From: a bacterium
GTDB taxonomy: Bacteria; Hydrothermota; DG-26; JAUXAN01
Direction of reading: 5' to 3'
Assembly (NCBI GenBank): GCA_030619885.1
Contig: JAUXAN010000009.1
Span: 1 to 62,518 of the forward strand
Length of the DNA: 62,518 nt
The number at the start of each line of letters is the position of its first letter. The first letter of the stretch is position 1. Under the pieces are notes generated by a model. It saw only the letters and a list, made by a program, of their open reading frames with translations, was not told the origin of the DNA and searched no databases. The translations under genes and the position numbers were made by a program. Of the stretch, positions 1 to 8,176 are shown piece by piece.

Positions 1-133
1 ATAAGGCGTGGGGTCGGTCCCTACGGTCGCAGACCCGTGGGATCCGTATGGAAAAAATCTGACCATTAGCACCTCAATCTATTTACTCGGTACATAGCAT
101 CTCGTTTTACTCGGTACATTAGGTCGATTTTCC
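1..133. repeat. Intergenic repeats: palindrome cluster and degenerate 24-bp tandem repeat
   Basis: No gene is visible here. Bases 18-52 hold a compound palindrome of the CCATACGG/CCGTAGGG family. Bases 64-115 hold one clear (92-115) and one degenerate copy of a 24-bp unit containing TTACTCGGTACATAGCA. This unit is the reverse complement of the perfect tandem array at the right end of the window (62383-62518). Directly after it comes AGGTCGATTTTCCTTGACAA, which runs into the -35 box of the btuB promoter; the right-hand array has the same arrangement relative to the osmC promoter. Confidence 0.7.
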
Positions 134-161
134 TTGACAAGTTTTTTTTATTTATTAAATT
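134..161 (+). promoter_or_regulatory. Promoter of cobalamin riboswitch/btuB
   Basis: TTGACA at 134-139 is followed after 16 bases by TAAATT at 156-161. Transcription would start near 168, about 25 bases before the riboswitch. The 17 bases ending at the -35 (TCGATTTTCCTTGACAA) are identical to those at the promoter near 17507. Confidence 0.7.
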
Positions 162-192
162 TAATTAGTTCTTTGAAAATTCATAATTGTAT

Positions 193-396
193 TGGTTCCT
201 TCTAAGGATTAAAAGGGAAGTCCCGTAAGGGCGCTGCCCCGCAACTGTAAGCGGTTACGAAATTCTAAAAGAACAGAAGTTTTTGTTCTTAAAACCACTG
301 TCCTTCACCTATGCATAAGTGAGGGATGGGAAGGTAAGAAGAGTAGATTGACCCGCAAGCCAGGAGACCTGCCAATCCAAAAGAGAAACCTTCGAG
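193..396 (+). promoter_or_regulatory. Cobalamin (AdoCbl) riboswitch
   Basis: The conserved blocks of the cobalamin riboswitch appear in order: GGTTCC, AAAAGGGAA, the B12-box-like GCCCCGCAACTGTAAGCGG, CCACTG, GGGAAGG, and GACCCGCAAGCCAGGAGACC followed by TGCC. The family binds adenosylcobalamin and shuts off downstream transport or synthesis genes, which fits the BtuB-like receptor that follows. The hairpin between CCACTG and GGGAAGG contains CACCTATGCATAAGTG (306-321). The exact reverse complement of that 16-mer is the core of an inserted palindrome at 42729-42744, so this peripheral stem seems to have been colonised by a mobile palindrome without loss of the conserved core. Confidence 0.95.
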
Positions 397-412
397 GGAA
401 GGTAAAAAATTC

Positions 413-442
413 AATCCCAACCTTGGAAGGTTGGGATTTTTG
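413..442 (+). terminator. Riboswitch expression-platform terminator
   Basis: AATCCCAACCTT and AAGGTTGGGATT form a 12-bp stem with a two-base loop, followed by TTTTTGTT, 15 bases before the btuB start. This is a standard intrinsic terminator placed to be controlled by the riboswitch. An upstream stretch (AACCTTCGAGGGAAGGT, about 387-403) could pair with part of the stem as antiterminator; that pairing is inferred. Confidence 0.85.
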
Positions 443-457
443 TTGAAAGGAGGAGAA

Positions 458-2323
458 ATGAAAAGAGTAGTTATAGCCATTGGGCTAATCTTGTGTGGTG
501 CGGTCGCATACGGACAGGAGGACACACTCCAGACAGTAGATACAACAGAGGTATGCCCGGATACTTTTGTACCCATTAAACCCAAATATGTTTTAAAAGA
601 TGTTGTAGTCACTGCTACGAGAATACCTGCAAAGATATTCACAATCCCAGCGAGTATAACATCTATCACAAGAGAGGAGATTGAAGATTATGACGAGCTC
701 TCAAAATTGATGGAATTAACTCCAGATGCAGTGATAAATAAGACAGGGTTTCTGGGAAGTTTAAAGAGCCTTTCTTTAAGGGGTTCGACCTATCAGCAGA
801 CCCTTTTTCTTCTCAATGGGAGAGAATTGAATGACCCCCAGAATGGAGGACTCGATTTGAACTTAATACCACTGAATGCAATTGATAAGATTGAAATTGT
901 GAGGGGTGGAGCATCCTCTCTTTATGGTGCAAATGCCTTCGGAGGGGTCGTGAATGTCATCACAAAGTCATTCTATGAGAATAAACCTTATGCAAAAGTC
1001 AGTGTTAAAAATGGTTCCTATAATACAAATATCACCGAAGTGGAATTTGGAAGAGGTATAGGAGAGAATCTGGATTTCTACCTCACATGGAATATGAAAA
1101 AGACAGACGGTCACAGAGCCAACAGTAGCTCGGATTCAAAAAACCTATTTGGCAAAATTAGATACAGACTCGGGGGATTGTCGTTCAATGTGCAGGCAAA
1201 GAGATATGAGAATAAACTTGGACTGCCAGGGTCATTACAATGGTCAACCCCCTCTGCAAAGGAAAATGATTATAGACTTGATACAGATTTTGAAATAAAA
1301 ATGAAGGATTTAAAACTGAAAATCTTTCATTCGGAGATTAAAAATGAATATGAAGACCCTGATTGGAACATCAGATCTTCACACCATAATGTTTATTACG
1401 GCGGTGAATTTGTAAATTCCTCAACATATAACTCTCATACACTCATTTATGGAGTGTGTGCTAAAAAAAATTCCATAACCAGCACAGAAGTCAAAGACCG
1501 AAAATCTCACCTCTTTGGGGGTTTCGTGCAGGAACACTGGAGATTTATAGAAGGTGGAAATCTCTATCTCTGTTGTCGTTACGACACCCATTCAGTCTAT
1601 GGTGGACAGATTTCACCCTCAGCAGGATTGGGTTATATCCTTAAAAATTTTGTGAATGTCTATGCAAATATCAAAAAATCTTTCCGCGCACCAACTTTCA
1701 ACGACCTTTTTTTCAATGATCCATGGATGAAAGGCGATTCAACTCTTAAGCCAGAGGTGGCTGTCTCTTATGAGTTTGGTATGAAAAACAGAATAGGTGA
1801 AAAGTTTTCATTCGAGGCATCGTATTTTGAAAGAGAGGTAGAAGATATGATACTCTGGGGCGACCCAGATGGAGATTGGATATGGGGTCCGTATAACATA
1901 GATGCGAAGGTTTCGGGCATAGAAACATCGCTCTCTTTTTCTCCCATTCCTGGTATAACACTTCGGGGAGACTATTCGTATATTGATTCCTATGACAACG
2001 CATCGAAGAAAAAAACGATATATCAGCCCGTGCATACCGCTTCCACTTCTTTGAAAATTGCTAAAAAATTCAGAAACAAATTTGAAATTTCATTTAAAAC
2101 CGACAGTAAATATACTGGAGAGAAATTCACAAACGAAGATAATTCAGAGAAACTCCCTGACTATATTCTATTTGATGCCTCTTTGAAACTTCGTATTGTA
2201 GATATTTCTCTATTTTACAAAATAAAAAATCTTTCCAACAATATTTCGTATGAGTGTACAAAATATTATCCTATGCCTGGTCGAAACATCCTCTTCGGCA
2301 TATCATGGGAATTCTGGGATTAG
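458..2323 (+). CDS. btuB: TonB-dependent outer-membrane receptor, BtuB-like (cobalamin uptake)
   Basis: Outer-membrane ligand-gated channel of 621 residues. A signal peptide (MKRVVIAIGLILCGAVAYGQ) is followed by a TonB-box-like segment (DVVVTATRIP), a plug domain with LRGS, LLNGRELNDP and VEIVRGGASSLYG-type motifs, then a barrel ending in an aromatic terminal strand (ILFGISWEFWD). The start at 458 is chosen over the upstream in-frame codon at 431 because AAAGGAGGAG lies just before it and because 431 falls inside the terminator hairpin. The cobalamin riboswitch upstream indicates cobalamin or a corrinoid as substrate. No BtuCDF genes are in the window, so inner-membrane uptake must be encoded elsewhere. 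The family assignment is firm; the substrate follows from the riboswitch. Confidence 0.9.
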   Translation: MKRVVIAIGLILCGAVAYGQEDTLQTVDTTEVCPDTFVPIKPKYVLKDVVVTATRIPAKIFTIPASITSITREEIEDYDELSKLMELTPDAVINKTGFLGSLKSLSLRGSTYQQTLFLLNGRELNDPQNGGLDLNLIPLNAIDKIEIVRGGASSLYGANAFGGVVNVITKSFYENKPYAKVSVKNGSYNTNITEVEFGRGIGENLDFYLTWNMKKTDGHRANSSSDSKNLFGKIRYRLGGLSFNVQAKRYENKLGLPGSLQWSTPSAKENDYRLDTDFEIKMKDLKLKIFHSEIKNEYEDPDWNIRSSHHNVYYGGEFVNSSTYNSHTLIYGVCAKKNSITSTEVKDRKSHLFGGFVQEHWRFIEGGNLYLCCRYDTHSVYGGQISPSAGLGYILKNFVNVYANIKKSFRAPTFNDLFFNDPWMKGDSTLKPEVAVSYEFGMKNRIGEKFSFEASYFEREVEDMILWGDPDGDWIWGPYNIDAKVSGIETSLSFSPIPGITLRGDYSYIDSYDNASKKKTIYQPVHTASTSLKIAKKFRNKFEISFKTDSKYTGEKFTNEDNSEKLPDYILFDASLKLRIVDISLFYKIKNLSNNISYECTKYYPMPGRNILFGISWEFWD

Positions 2324-2329
2324 ATGGAT

Positions 2330-2349
2330 GAACGGTCTGAAGACCGTTC
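2330..2349. repeat. Palindrome GAACGGTC..GACCGTTC after btuB
   Basis: A perfect 8-bp stem with a TGAA loop, seven bases after the btuB stop and 20 bases before the convergent tRNA-Phe. There is no T-run on either side, so it resembles a REP-type palindrome more than an intrinsic terminator, though it could stop or stabilise transcripts from both sides. Confidence 0.6.
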
Positions 2350-2368
2350 ACTACCTTTTATTGTCTTA

Positions 2369-2441
2369 TGCCAGGGGGCGGAATCGAACCGTCGACACCG
2401 GGATTTTCAGTCCCGTGCTCTACCAACTGAGCTACCCTGGC
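2369..2441 (-). tRNA. tRNA-Phe (GAA)
   Basis: Read on the minus strand: acceptor GCCAGGG pairs with CCCTGGC, discriminator A, D-arm TAGCTCAGTTGGTAGAGCA, anticodon stem-loop GGGACTGAAAATCCC with anticodon GAA, and T-loop TTCGATT. The 3' CCA is not encoded. One mismatch is apparent in the T-stem. A promoter sits directly upstream at 2468-2495. Confidence 0.95.
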
Positions 2442-2467
2442 AAATCAAATCTACCGTTTCTCGAGTT

Positions 2468-2495
2468 AGTGTAAAAAACAAATTTTTTTTGTCAA
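2468..2495 (-). promoter_or_regulatory. Promoter of tRNA-Phe
   Basis: On the minus strand TTGACA (2490-2495), a 16-base spacer, then TACACT (2468-2473), about 27 bases before the tRNA 5' end. The -35 overlaps the stop region of the gene upstream (ending 2496). Confidence 0.7.
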
Positions 2496-3959
2496 TTAAA
2501 AAATGAGTTCTATACCCCCCTTTAAGATGAAACCAGAGTGGAAATATCCCTGAATGACTTGGTATCTGTTGTCAAGTATGTTCTCGAACATTAAATGGAT
2601 ACGGAAAAACTTTATATCCCTTTTTAGACCTGCTGAAATTATGAAATAATCATCCAATGGGTCGATCTCACCAATTCTGGAAAATCTTTTTCCTTCATAT
2701 TTAGAAGTGGTGTATAAAAGACATCCGGGTAGAAAGACCTTTGTTTGCAAGGCTATCTCATAATCAGGGAAATGAGGGAGGACTTTCTCATTTTCATCCT
2801 CTGTTATGTTCATACTCGCAGAGGCCTGACTCATAAAAAGGGTCCCGAATGCATTTTTTAAAGAGCATTTTATACTGTAATTATCGGCCGAAGGTATGTT
2901 CACGGGGTGAAGTAATGAATCTGCATCACTGAACTTCCAGGCTATGAAATTTTCTACCTTCTCTCTTTGAATCTCGATTTTTATACTATTTCCTGAAAGG
3001 AAATCAATTTCAACTCCCCCAGAAAGACCGAGTTCAATTTTCTGTATGGATAAAGAGTCGATCAAGCACATATCTTTTAGGCCAAGTTCAGAATAGACTG
3101 GATACTCGTATCCTGAATGGTAAGAACCCACTATCTCTATCCTCTTAGTAGGTTTGACTGAAATTTTAGCATAAGGAAATATCTCCATGCTATCCCCATC
3201 CACACTCAATCCTATCGATGGATAGAATCTCTCTTTAAATTGGATTTCATTTTTTATAGTGAAAGTCGAGTGGTTACTTCCGTTCTGATGAAGGAGATGG
3301 CAGTTCAAATTCAAGATATTCTCTTTTCCATAATGGAACGAAATATTTCCATCACCCACTGATGAATTAAATTTTTTCTCTTTTAGTTTCAGAAAACTTT
3401 GATGAAAGTCTAAATTTATTTTTAATCTTTTAAAATTTATATGCGGATTCAAGGAATATGTGATATAATCTTTTTCAAGTTCTCTCTCTTTCTGTAAGGC
3501 AAATCCCCTCACCATTAAGAGATGTTTCCCCACAAGAACATTGCATTGAGCAGTAGCCTCATCAAATTTGAAGGCGGTGAAATCCTTGCCACTCTCTTCC
3601 GAAAGGTGCAACGTGTAATCTAATATTTTAAATAGTCCATCGTGTTTCAATGAAAGTTTGTAAAAATCGTCCTTGCCATACCATCCAGAAAGTTCGGTAT
3701 TGAATTTCTTTGTGTATAATTTCTGTTCATCTACAACTTTTTCAATTTCAAATGGGTCTATGGGTGAAACCTCAGGGGCTATCTCATCCTTCTCTACACA
3801 GAAGGAGAGATTGAAAGATAAAATTAACCCCAAACTTCCACAAGGGACTAAAAGGAAATTGAGAAAATAAGAAAATGGAAATTGGAAAAATAAATAGGAT
3901 AATTTCTTAATTTCCAATTTTTCAATTTCTATTAAACAGGTGGTTGCTTTCCTCTTCAT
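2496..3959 (-). CDS. Plugless TonB-receptor-like outer-membrane barrel with repeat-derived N-terminus
   Basis: Predicted outer-membrane beta-barrel of up to 487 residues. The C-terminal part alternates polar and hydrophobic residues and ends in ENILDNRYQVIQGYFHSGFI followed by a strand ending ELIF, typical of the last strands of TonB-dependent receptors. No plug domain or TonB box is visible, so it is not a complete receptor. The first 40-odd residues, including a Phe/Leu-rich segment, are encoded by a dispersed intergenic repeat (3838-3945) that recurs at 27902-28018 and 43210-43297. A natural signal peptide seems to lie just after it (LLVPCGSLGLILSFNLSFC). The ATG overlaps the mtnA stop by four bases (ATGA), implying translational coupling. 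Function unknown; the barrel call is fairly sure, the true N-terminus is not. Confidence 0.65.
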   Translation of the reverse strand: MKRKATTCLIEIEKLEIKKLSYLFFQFPFSYFLNFLLVPCGSLGLILSFNLSFCVEKDEIAPEVSPIDPFEIEKVVDEQKLYTKKFNTELSGWYGKDDFYKLSLKHDGLFKILDYTLHLSEESGKDFTAFKFDEATAQCNVLVGKHLLMVRGFALQKERELEKDYITYSLNPHINFKRLKINLDFHQSFLKLKEKKFNSSVGDGNISFHYGKENILNLNCHLLHQNGSNHSTFTIKNEIQFKERFYPSIGLSVDGDSMEIFPYAKISVKPTKRIEIVGSYHSGYEYPVYSELGLKDMCLIDSLSIQKIELGLSGGVEIDFLSGNSIKIEIQREKVENFIAWKFSDADSLLHPVNIPSADNYSIKCSLKNAFGTLFMSQASASMNITEDENEKVLPHFPDYEIALQTKVFLPGCLLYTTSKYEGKRFSRIGEIDPLDDYFIISAGLKRDIKFFRIHLMFENILDNRYQVIQGYFHSGFILKGGIELIF

Positions 3960-5017
3960 CTGCGTCCTAAGATTGAACTTATCTTTTTCTTAAAAGGTGT
4001 TTTCAATATCCCTTTTTCGGTTACGATCGCTGAGATGTATCTTGCAGGAGTCACATCGAAGGCATAGTTTCTTACATTCACATCGTCAGGTGCAATTCTT
4101 GTAGTACCTATCTTTACAATCTCATCCCTGCTCCGCTGTTCAATTGGAATCTCTTCGCCCCTTTTTATTGATGGGTCAAAGGTTGAAGTCGGTGCAGCCA
4201 CATAGAAAGGGATACGGTGTTCTTTTGCCAGTATCGCTAAAGAGTATGTTCCAATCTTATTAGCAACATCACCATTTGTTGCTATTCTATCTGCTCCAAC
4301 AACCACGCAATCTATATCTTCTTTCTTCATTATGAAACCTGCCTCATTATCGGTTATCAATGTCACATCTACACCGTTCAGAAGTAACTCCCATGTCGTC
4401 AATCTTGCACCTTGAAGGAGTGGTCTCGTCTCCGTTGCAAACACTCTGATTTTTTTTCCTTTCTTCACAGAAGTGTATATCACACCGAGTGCAGTGCCCC
4501 AGTATGAAGTGGCGAGACTGCCAGCATTGCAGTGGGTCATAATATTCGCTTTTTGGGGGATCAATCTCGACCCATTTTCGCCAATCTTTTTACATATCTT
4601 TTCATCCTCTTTATGAATCTTCAATGCCTCTTCTATGAGCAATCTCTTGATGTGGTGCACCTCTTTATTCTTATTCGATTCGATGATTTCCCTCATCCTC
4701 TTTAGAGCCCAGAATAGGTTGAAAGCAGTGGGTCGTGTATTGGATAAGAGTGAAATCGCCTTCTCCATCTTCAAACGGAACCTTTTAAAACTTTTCTCTT
4801 TCGAGAGATTTGCCTCAAGTGCAACACCGAATGCAGCAGCAACCCCTATCGCTGGTGCCCCCCTGATGGTTAAATCAGAAATCGCGGATGCAAGTTCTTT
4901 GGTGGTTTTTATATTTACATAGACGAGTTTAGTGGGTAATAACTTCTGGTTGATAATTTTTATAGAATTACCTTTCCACTCTATCGATCTTATCACATCC
5001 ACTATAATACTTTTCAA
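3956..5017 (-). CDS. mtnA: S-methyl-5-thioribose-1-phosphate isomerase (MtnA, eIF2B-like)
   Basis: Converts methylthioribose-1-phosphate to methylthioribulose-1-phosphate in methionine salvage. Family motifs are present: TIRGAPAIGVAAAFG, THCNAGSLATSYWGTALG with the catalytic Cys near residue 161, ETRPLLQGARLTTWEL, and GADRIATNGDVANKIGTY with the catalytic Asp. Length (353) is usual. The start is uncertain: the ATG at 5017 lies upstream of a -10 box at 5004-5009 (TATTAT, with TTGACA at 5026-5031). A transcript from this promoter would begin near 4997, so GTG at 4996 (leaderless, giving VIRSIEWKGNSI..) may be the real start and matches the family N-terminus better. It follows a PfkB kinase, which in some lineages is also a salvage enzyme, but that link is inference. 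Confidence 0.93.
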   Translation of the reverse strand: MKSIIVDVIRSIEWKGNSIKIINQKLLPTKLVYVNIKTTKELASAISDLTIRGAPAIGVAAAFGVALEANLSKEKSFKRFRLKMEKAISLLSNTRPTAFNLFWALKRMREIIESNKNKEVHHIKRLLIEEALKIHKEDEKICKKIGENGSRLIPQKANIMTHCNAGSLATSYWGTALGVIYTSVKKGKKIRVFATETRPLLQGARLTTWELLLNGVDVTLITDNEAGFIMKKEDIDCVVVGADRIATNGDVANKIGTYSLAILAKEHRIPFYVAAPTSTFDPSIKRGEEIPIEQRSRDEIVKIGTTRIAPDDVNVRNYAFDVTPARYISAIVTEKGILKTPFKKKISSILGRR

Positions 5018-5031
5018 CCATTCTGTGTCAA
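5004..5031 (-). promoter_or_regulatory. Promoter within the 5' end of mtnA (leaderless type)
   Basis: TTGACA (5026-5031), 16-base spacer, TATTAT (5004-5009) on the minus strand. The -35 is the end of a dispersed sequence reading CCGTGGTTTCTGTTTTTTTC, similar to those at 17890, 43000 and 43315. The GTG at 4996 starts seven bases after the -10. Confidence 0.6.
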
Positions 5032-5125
5032 GAAAAAAACAGAAACCACGGATTACACAGATTTCACCGATGAAACCAAGGAGAAAGGAGAAGTTAGGAA
5101 AGGGGGAGTTATTTTTTTCTCTTCT

Positions 5126-6022
5126 CTATTTCTCCTTAAATTTATACTTGAGAGGATTAAGATTTAATCCTAATGTTTCACAGTTTTTTCCTGCAATTTT
5201 GTTTGCGAAAGCTACCGCCTCAACAGGATTTTTATATCTAAACGTCCCATAGATATAACCTGCTGTAAAACAATCGCCGCAGCCCGTGGTATCTACCGCA
5301 CGGCAAGGAACTGTCGGCACATACCTGTGGTAGTGAGAATAGTTTTTCACAAAATATATGAACGCTCCTTTTTCTCTGAGTGTGACGATTATTTGATGTG
5401 GACCAACCGATGCGATCGTTTTACCAACTTCAACAAGATCTTTTCTGCCGAAGATGAGTCTGCATTCCTCTCCATTCATCTGAACAATATCTGCAAATTT
5501 GAACCAGTCTCTCCAATCATCCCACCCTTCCCCGTAGCGTCTGCCATCTCCTCTTATCCCAAACACCTTCGAATGTACATCTATATAAATGGTTGAATCA
5601 GAATTTTCACGGGTTTTTCTTATGACTGCAAGAGGGATTGTAAAACCTGTTATGAAGTTAAAAAGAATCATATCGGAATGAATAACAGGTTTTATCTCTT
5701 TAAAGCAAAATGGTTCAATTCGCATTGTCAGTTTTTCACTCCTTTCCCCTTCTGGCGTGTATACCAACAGATTCTCATTCGTCCCAGTTTCATTCACTGT
5801 AATGAAAGAAGTATCAACATTTTTAAAAGGCTTCAATAGTTCCTTTACAGCAGATATATCTTCCTTCCCTATTTTTGTCACAGGATAGACAACAGAATTC
5901 TGGTCAAGAAGTCTTGCAAGGTAGAAAGTGTTATAAAGAATCCCACCGAAACTCTGGACTTCTTTTTTATTATGAGTGACTATTCTATCGTAATTTACCG
6001 CTCCTACGATTGCTACCTTCAT
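5126..6022 (-). CDS. PfkB/ribokinase-family sugar or nucleoside kinase
   Basis: A cytoplasmic ATP-dependent kinase of 298 residues. The signature DTTGCGDCFTAGYIYG near the C-terminus contains the anion-hole GxGD and catalytic Asp of the ribokinase family. The N-terminal half has the family's glycine motif (SFGGILYNTFYLARLL). The substrate cannot be assigned from motifs. The gene lies between the propeller protein and mtnA on the same strand; 108 bases separate it from mtnA and contain a dispersed repeat and the mtnA promoter. A role in methylthioribose or nucleoside salvage is possible but only suggested by position. Confidence 0.88.
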   Translation of the reverse strand: MKVAIVGAVNYDRIVTHNKKEVQSFGGILYNTFYLARLLDQNSVVYPVTKIGKEDISAVKELLKPFKNVDTSFITVNETGTNENLLVYTPEGERSEKLTMRIEPFCFKEIKPVIHSDMILFNFITGFTIPLAVIRKTRENSDSTIYIDVHSKVFGIRGDGRRYGEGWDDWRDWFKFADIVQMNGEECRLIFGRKDLVEVGKTIASVGPHQIIVTLREKGAFIYFVKNYSHYHRYVPTVPCRAVDTTGCGDCFTAGYIYGTFRYKNPVEAVAFANKIAGKNCETLGLNLNPLKYKFKEK

Positions 6023-6070
6023 AGATGTTGTATGTATTTTAAAAAACAGAAAGTAACAGGAAAGTATATG

Positions 6071-8170
6071 TCATCTTATGACTGCGAGCTTTCCTGTAGT
6101 AGTCCTTCCATCTTCGGTCTGGATTAAGTAGATATAGACCCCACTCGATACCTTATCACCATTTTGGTTTTTCCCATCCCATATGTTTGTTTTGATTTCC
6201 CGAATGAGTTCACCATTGAGTGTGAAAATCCTCACAGTCGCATTTTTTGGTAGCTTACGAAATGTTAACACATTGTATCTTGAAAGAAATGGGTTGGGAT
6301 ACACAAGGATATCTTCAAGTTCATCACCAGGAGGGATGTCAGGACAGACCAGTTTGCATACCCCACCATAATATGTTCCTATCCATACCTCCCCCTTTTC
6401 ATCATCTATATCAAGACTGATTAGAAAACAATCAGAGAGTCCGTCCCTTTCCGTGTACGAGTGCCAGAAACCATTCATACTGACGACATTTAATCCCCCT
6501 TCTGTAACAATCCATGCATTCCCCTCTCTATCGAAGTCTATATCTCTTACAACATTTGAGAGTAAGTCGCTATTGTGGGTCTTATATGATTTGTAATCTG
6601 TCCCATCATAGATATAGAGCCCATTATCGGTCCCAATCCAGACATCGTTATTATGGTCGATGCCGATCGTATAAGTCCTTGAGGCATCTAAATCCACCAA
6701 TCTATCCCACGCATCTTCAGGGTGGTCGTCAAATGACATTGAAAGGTCAACCGATGTCACATTTCCGTGTCCCTCACTTCCAAGCCACAGGATATAAGGC
6801 TCTGCCAGTGCCATCGTCCATATTGCATATGTATAATTACTTCTCGAAATAGAAGACCAGGAGGAATCATCCGAATGGAGAATGGATATGCAATCTGGAA
6901 CATAAATGGAGAAGAAACGATTATTACTATCGTCAACTAATGGAAATGATGTATTGTTCCCTTTCAGTTCACTATTATCTTTATTATAAATCACAAAACT
7001 ATCTTCTGCTGTATATTCTAATACTCCATATCCAAAACAGGTGAACCACCGGTTACCCTTCCTGTCAACCATCCCATCACGAATATTAAAGATGTATCCA
7101 AAGTCCTTCTGGTCATATATGATCCATTCGCCTTCATAAAGACGACTCAACGCATCCATCCGATTTTCCGGATTGAATGGACCAAAGTGAGTACACCAGA
7201 TACTCCCATCAGGGTCGACCATAATATCATCCACAAAATTGCTGTGTGGACCATCAGATATATAGTGTTTCCAGACGCTATCGAACTTCGCTATACCCTT
7301 ACCTTCGGTCCCTGCCCATAGAGTGCCTGAAGAGTCAAAAACGAGCGCATTTATCTTCTTATTCAAAAGTCCATCATTAATAACGGTCCAAATTTCTCCA
7401 CTCAGTTTCCCAACGCCGTTATCTGTTCCTGCATATACCGTATCATTAAAAGCTGCAATACAGTTCACAGAATTGGATGGCAATCCTGTATTTAAAATTT
7501 TCCATTCCCCGCCATCGAATCTTCCAACACCGTTTGTAGTGGCAACCCATACATAAGAAGTTGAAAAATCGATGTCTTCGATCGTATCGGATGGGAGTCC
7601 GTTACCTGTGGTATAACTTTGCCATTTTGTCGTATCGTCAATGTCATCCAGGAAGACCTTACTCACCCCTCTATTGGTTCCAAACCAGACCGTATCATTA
7701 TTTGCTTTGATCGTTCGAACGCAATCGTCAATTAAACCCGATGTAGCTGAAATAAAAATATGGTTGTTATACCAGAGTCTTTTATTCGTTCCGATAAAGA
7801 GGTCGTTTTTGTATACGAGTATAGAAAGCAGACTGTCCTCGCCCAATCCGAGTTGAGATACAAACTTTTTGCTGAAATTGCCATCTGGCGATAGAATCGT
7901 AAGACCAGCTCTCTCATGGAGGAAGTAGACATTTTTTGCGCTGTCCAATGCGACCGCTGTAAGGCAGTTATCGATAAGCCCATCTACATTGGTATATTTT
8001 GTGAAAGTGGTATCATTGGTATCAAACCTGACAGCCCCTCTTGTCGCAGCCAGATAGATATAATCTTCATCTACTACCATATCCTTTATATAGTTCGAAT
8101 TTAGATAGACGGTGCATTCAAATTGCAAACTTATGACCAATGGAATAAACAGGGTGAAATTAAAACACAT
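6071..8170 (-). CDS. Secreted two-component-regulator-type beta-propeller protein with type IX-like C-terminal domain
   Basis: A 699-residue exported protein. A short N-terminal hydrophobic segment precedes many repeats of the Reg_prop type (for example SNSVNCIAAFNDTVYAGTDN, DNDVWIGTDNGLYIYDG, RDIDFDREGNAWIVTEGG), which fold as beta-propeller blades. The last 80 residues form a FlgD/Por-type sorting domain: YPNPF, VRIFTLNGELIREI, WDGKNQNGDKVSSGVYIYLI, ending GKLAVIR. The giant protein at 28 kb also ends in AVIR, so both probably use the same outer-membrane secretion route. There is no kinase or HTH domain, so it is not itself a regulator. RBS AGAAGGTGATAAAGG precedes the ATG; the gene follows the WecA-like gene by six bases. 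Confidence 0.85.
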   Translation of the reverse strand: MCFNFTLFIPLVISLQFECTVYLNSNYIKDMVVDEDYIYLAATRGAVRFDTNDTTFTKYTNVDGLIDNCLTAVALDSAKNVYFLHERAGLTILSPDGNFSKKFVSQLGLGEDSLLSILVYKNDLFIGTNKRLWYNNHIFISATSGLIDDCVRTIKANNDTVWFGTNRGVSKVFLDDIDDTTKWQSYTTGNGLPSDTIEDIDFSTSYVWVATTNGVGRFDGGEWKILNTGLPSNSVNCIAAFNDTVYAGTDNGVGKLSGEIWTVINDGLLNKKINALVFDSSGTLWAGTEGKGIAKFDSVWKHYISDGPHSNFVDDIMVDPDGSIWCTHFGPFNPENRMDALSRLYEGEWIIYDQKDFGYIFNIRDGMVDRKGNRWFTCFGYGVLEYTAEDSFVIYNKDNSELKGNNTSFPLVDDSNNRFFSIYVPDCISILHSDDSSWSSISRSNYTYAIWTMALAEPYILWLGSEGHGNVTSVDLSMSFDDHPEDAWDRLVDLDASRTYTIGIDHNNDVWIGTDNGLYIYDGTDYKSYKTHNSDLLSNVVRDIDFDREGNAWIVTEGGLNVVSMNGFWHSYTERDGLSDCFLISLDIDDEKGEVWIGTYYGGVCKLVCPDIPPGDELEDILVYPNPFLSRYNVLTFRKLPKNATVRIFTLNGELIREIKTNIWDGKNQNGDKVSSGVYIYLIQTEDGRTTTGKLAVIR

Positions 8171-8176
8171 CCTTTA

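Noticed and set aside
289-669. 126-residue minus-strand ORF
   Set aside because: Antisense to the riboswitch, terminator and btuB start; no RBS or family features.
2324-2506. Small plus-strand ORFs after btuB
   Set aside because: They cross the palindrome and the complement of tRNA-Phe.
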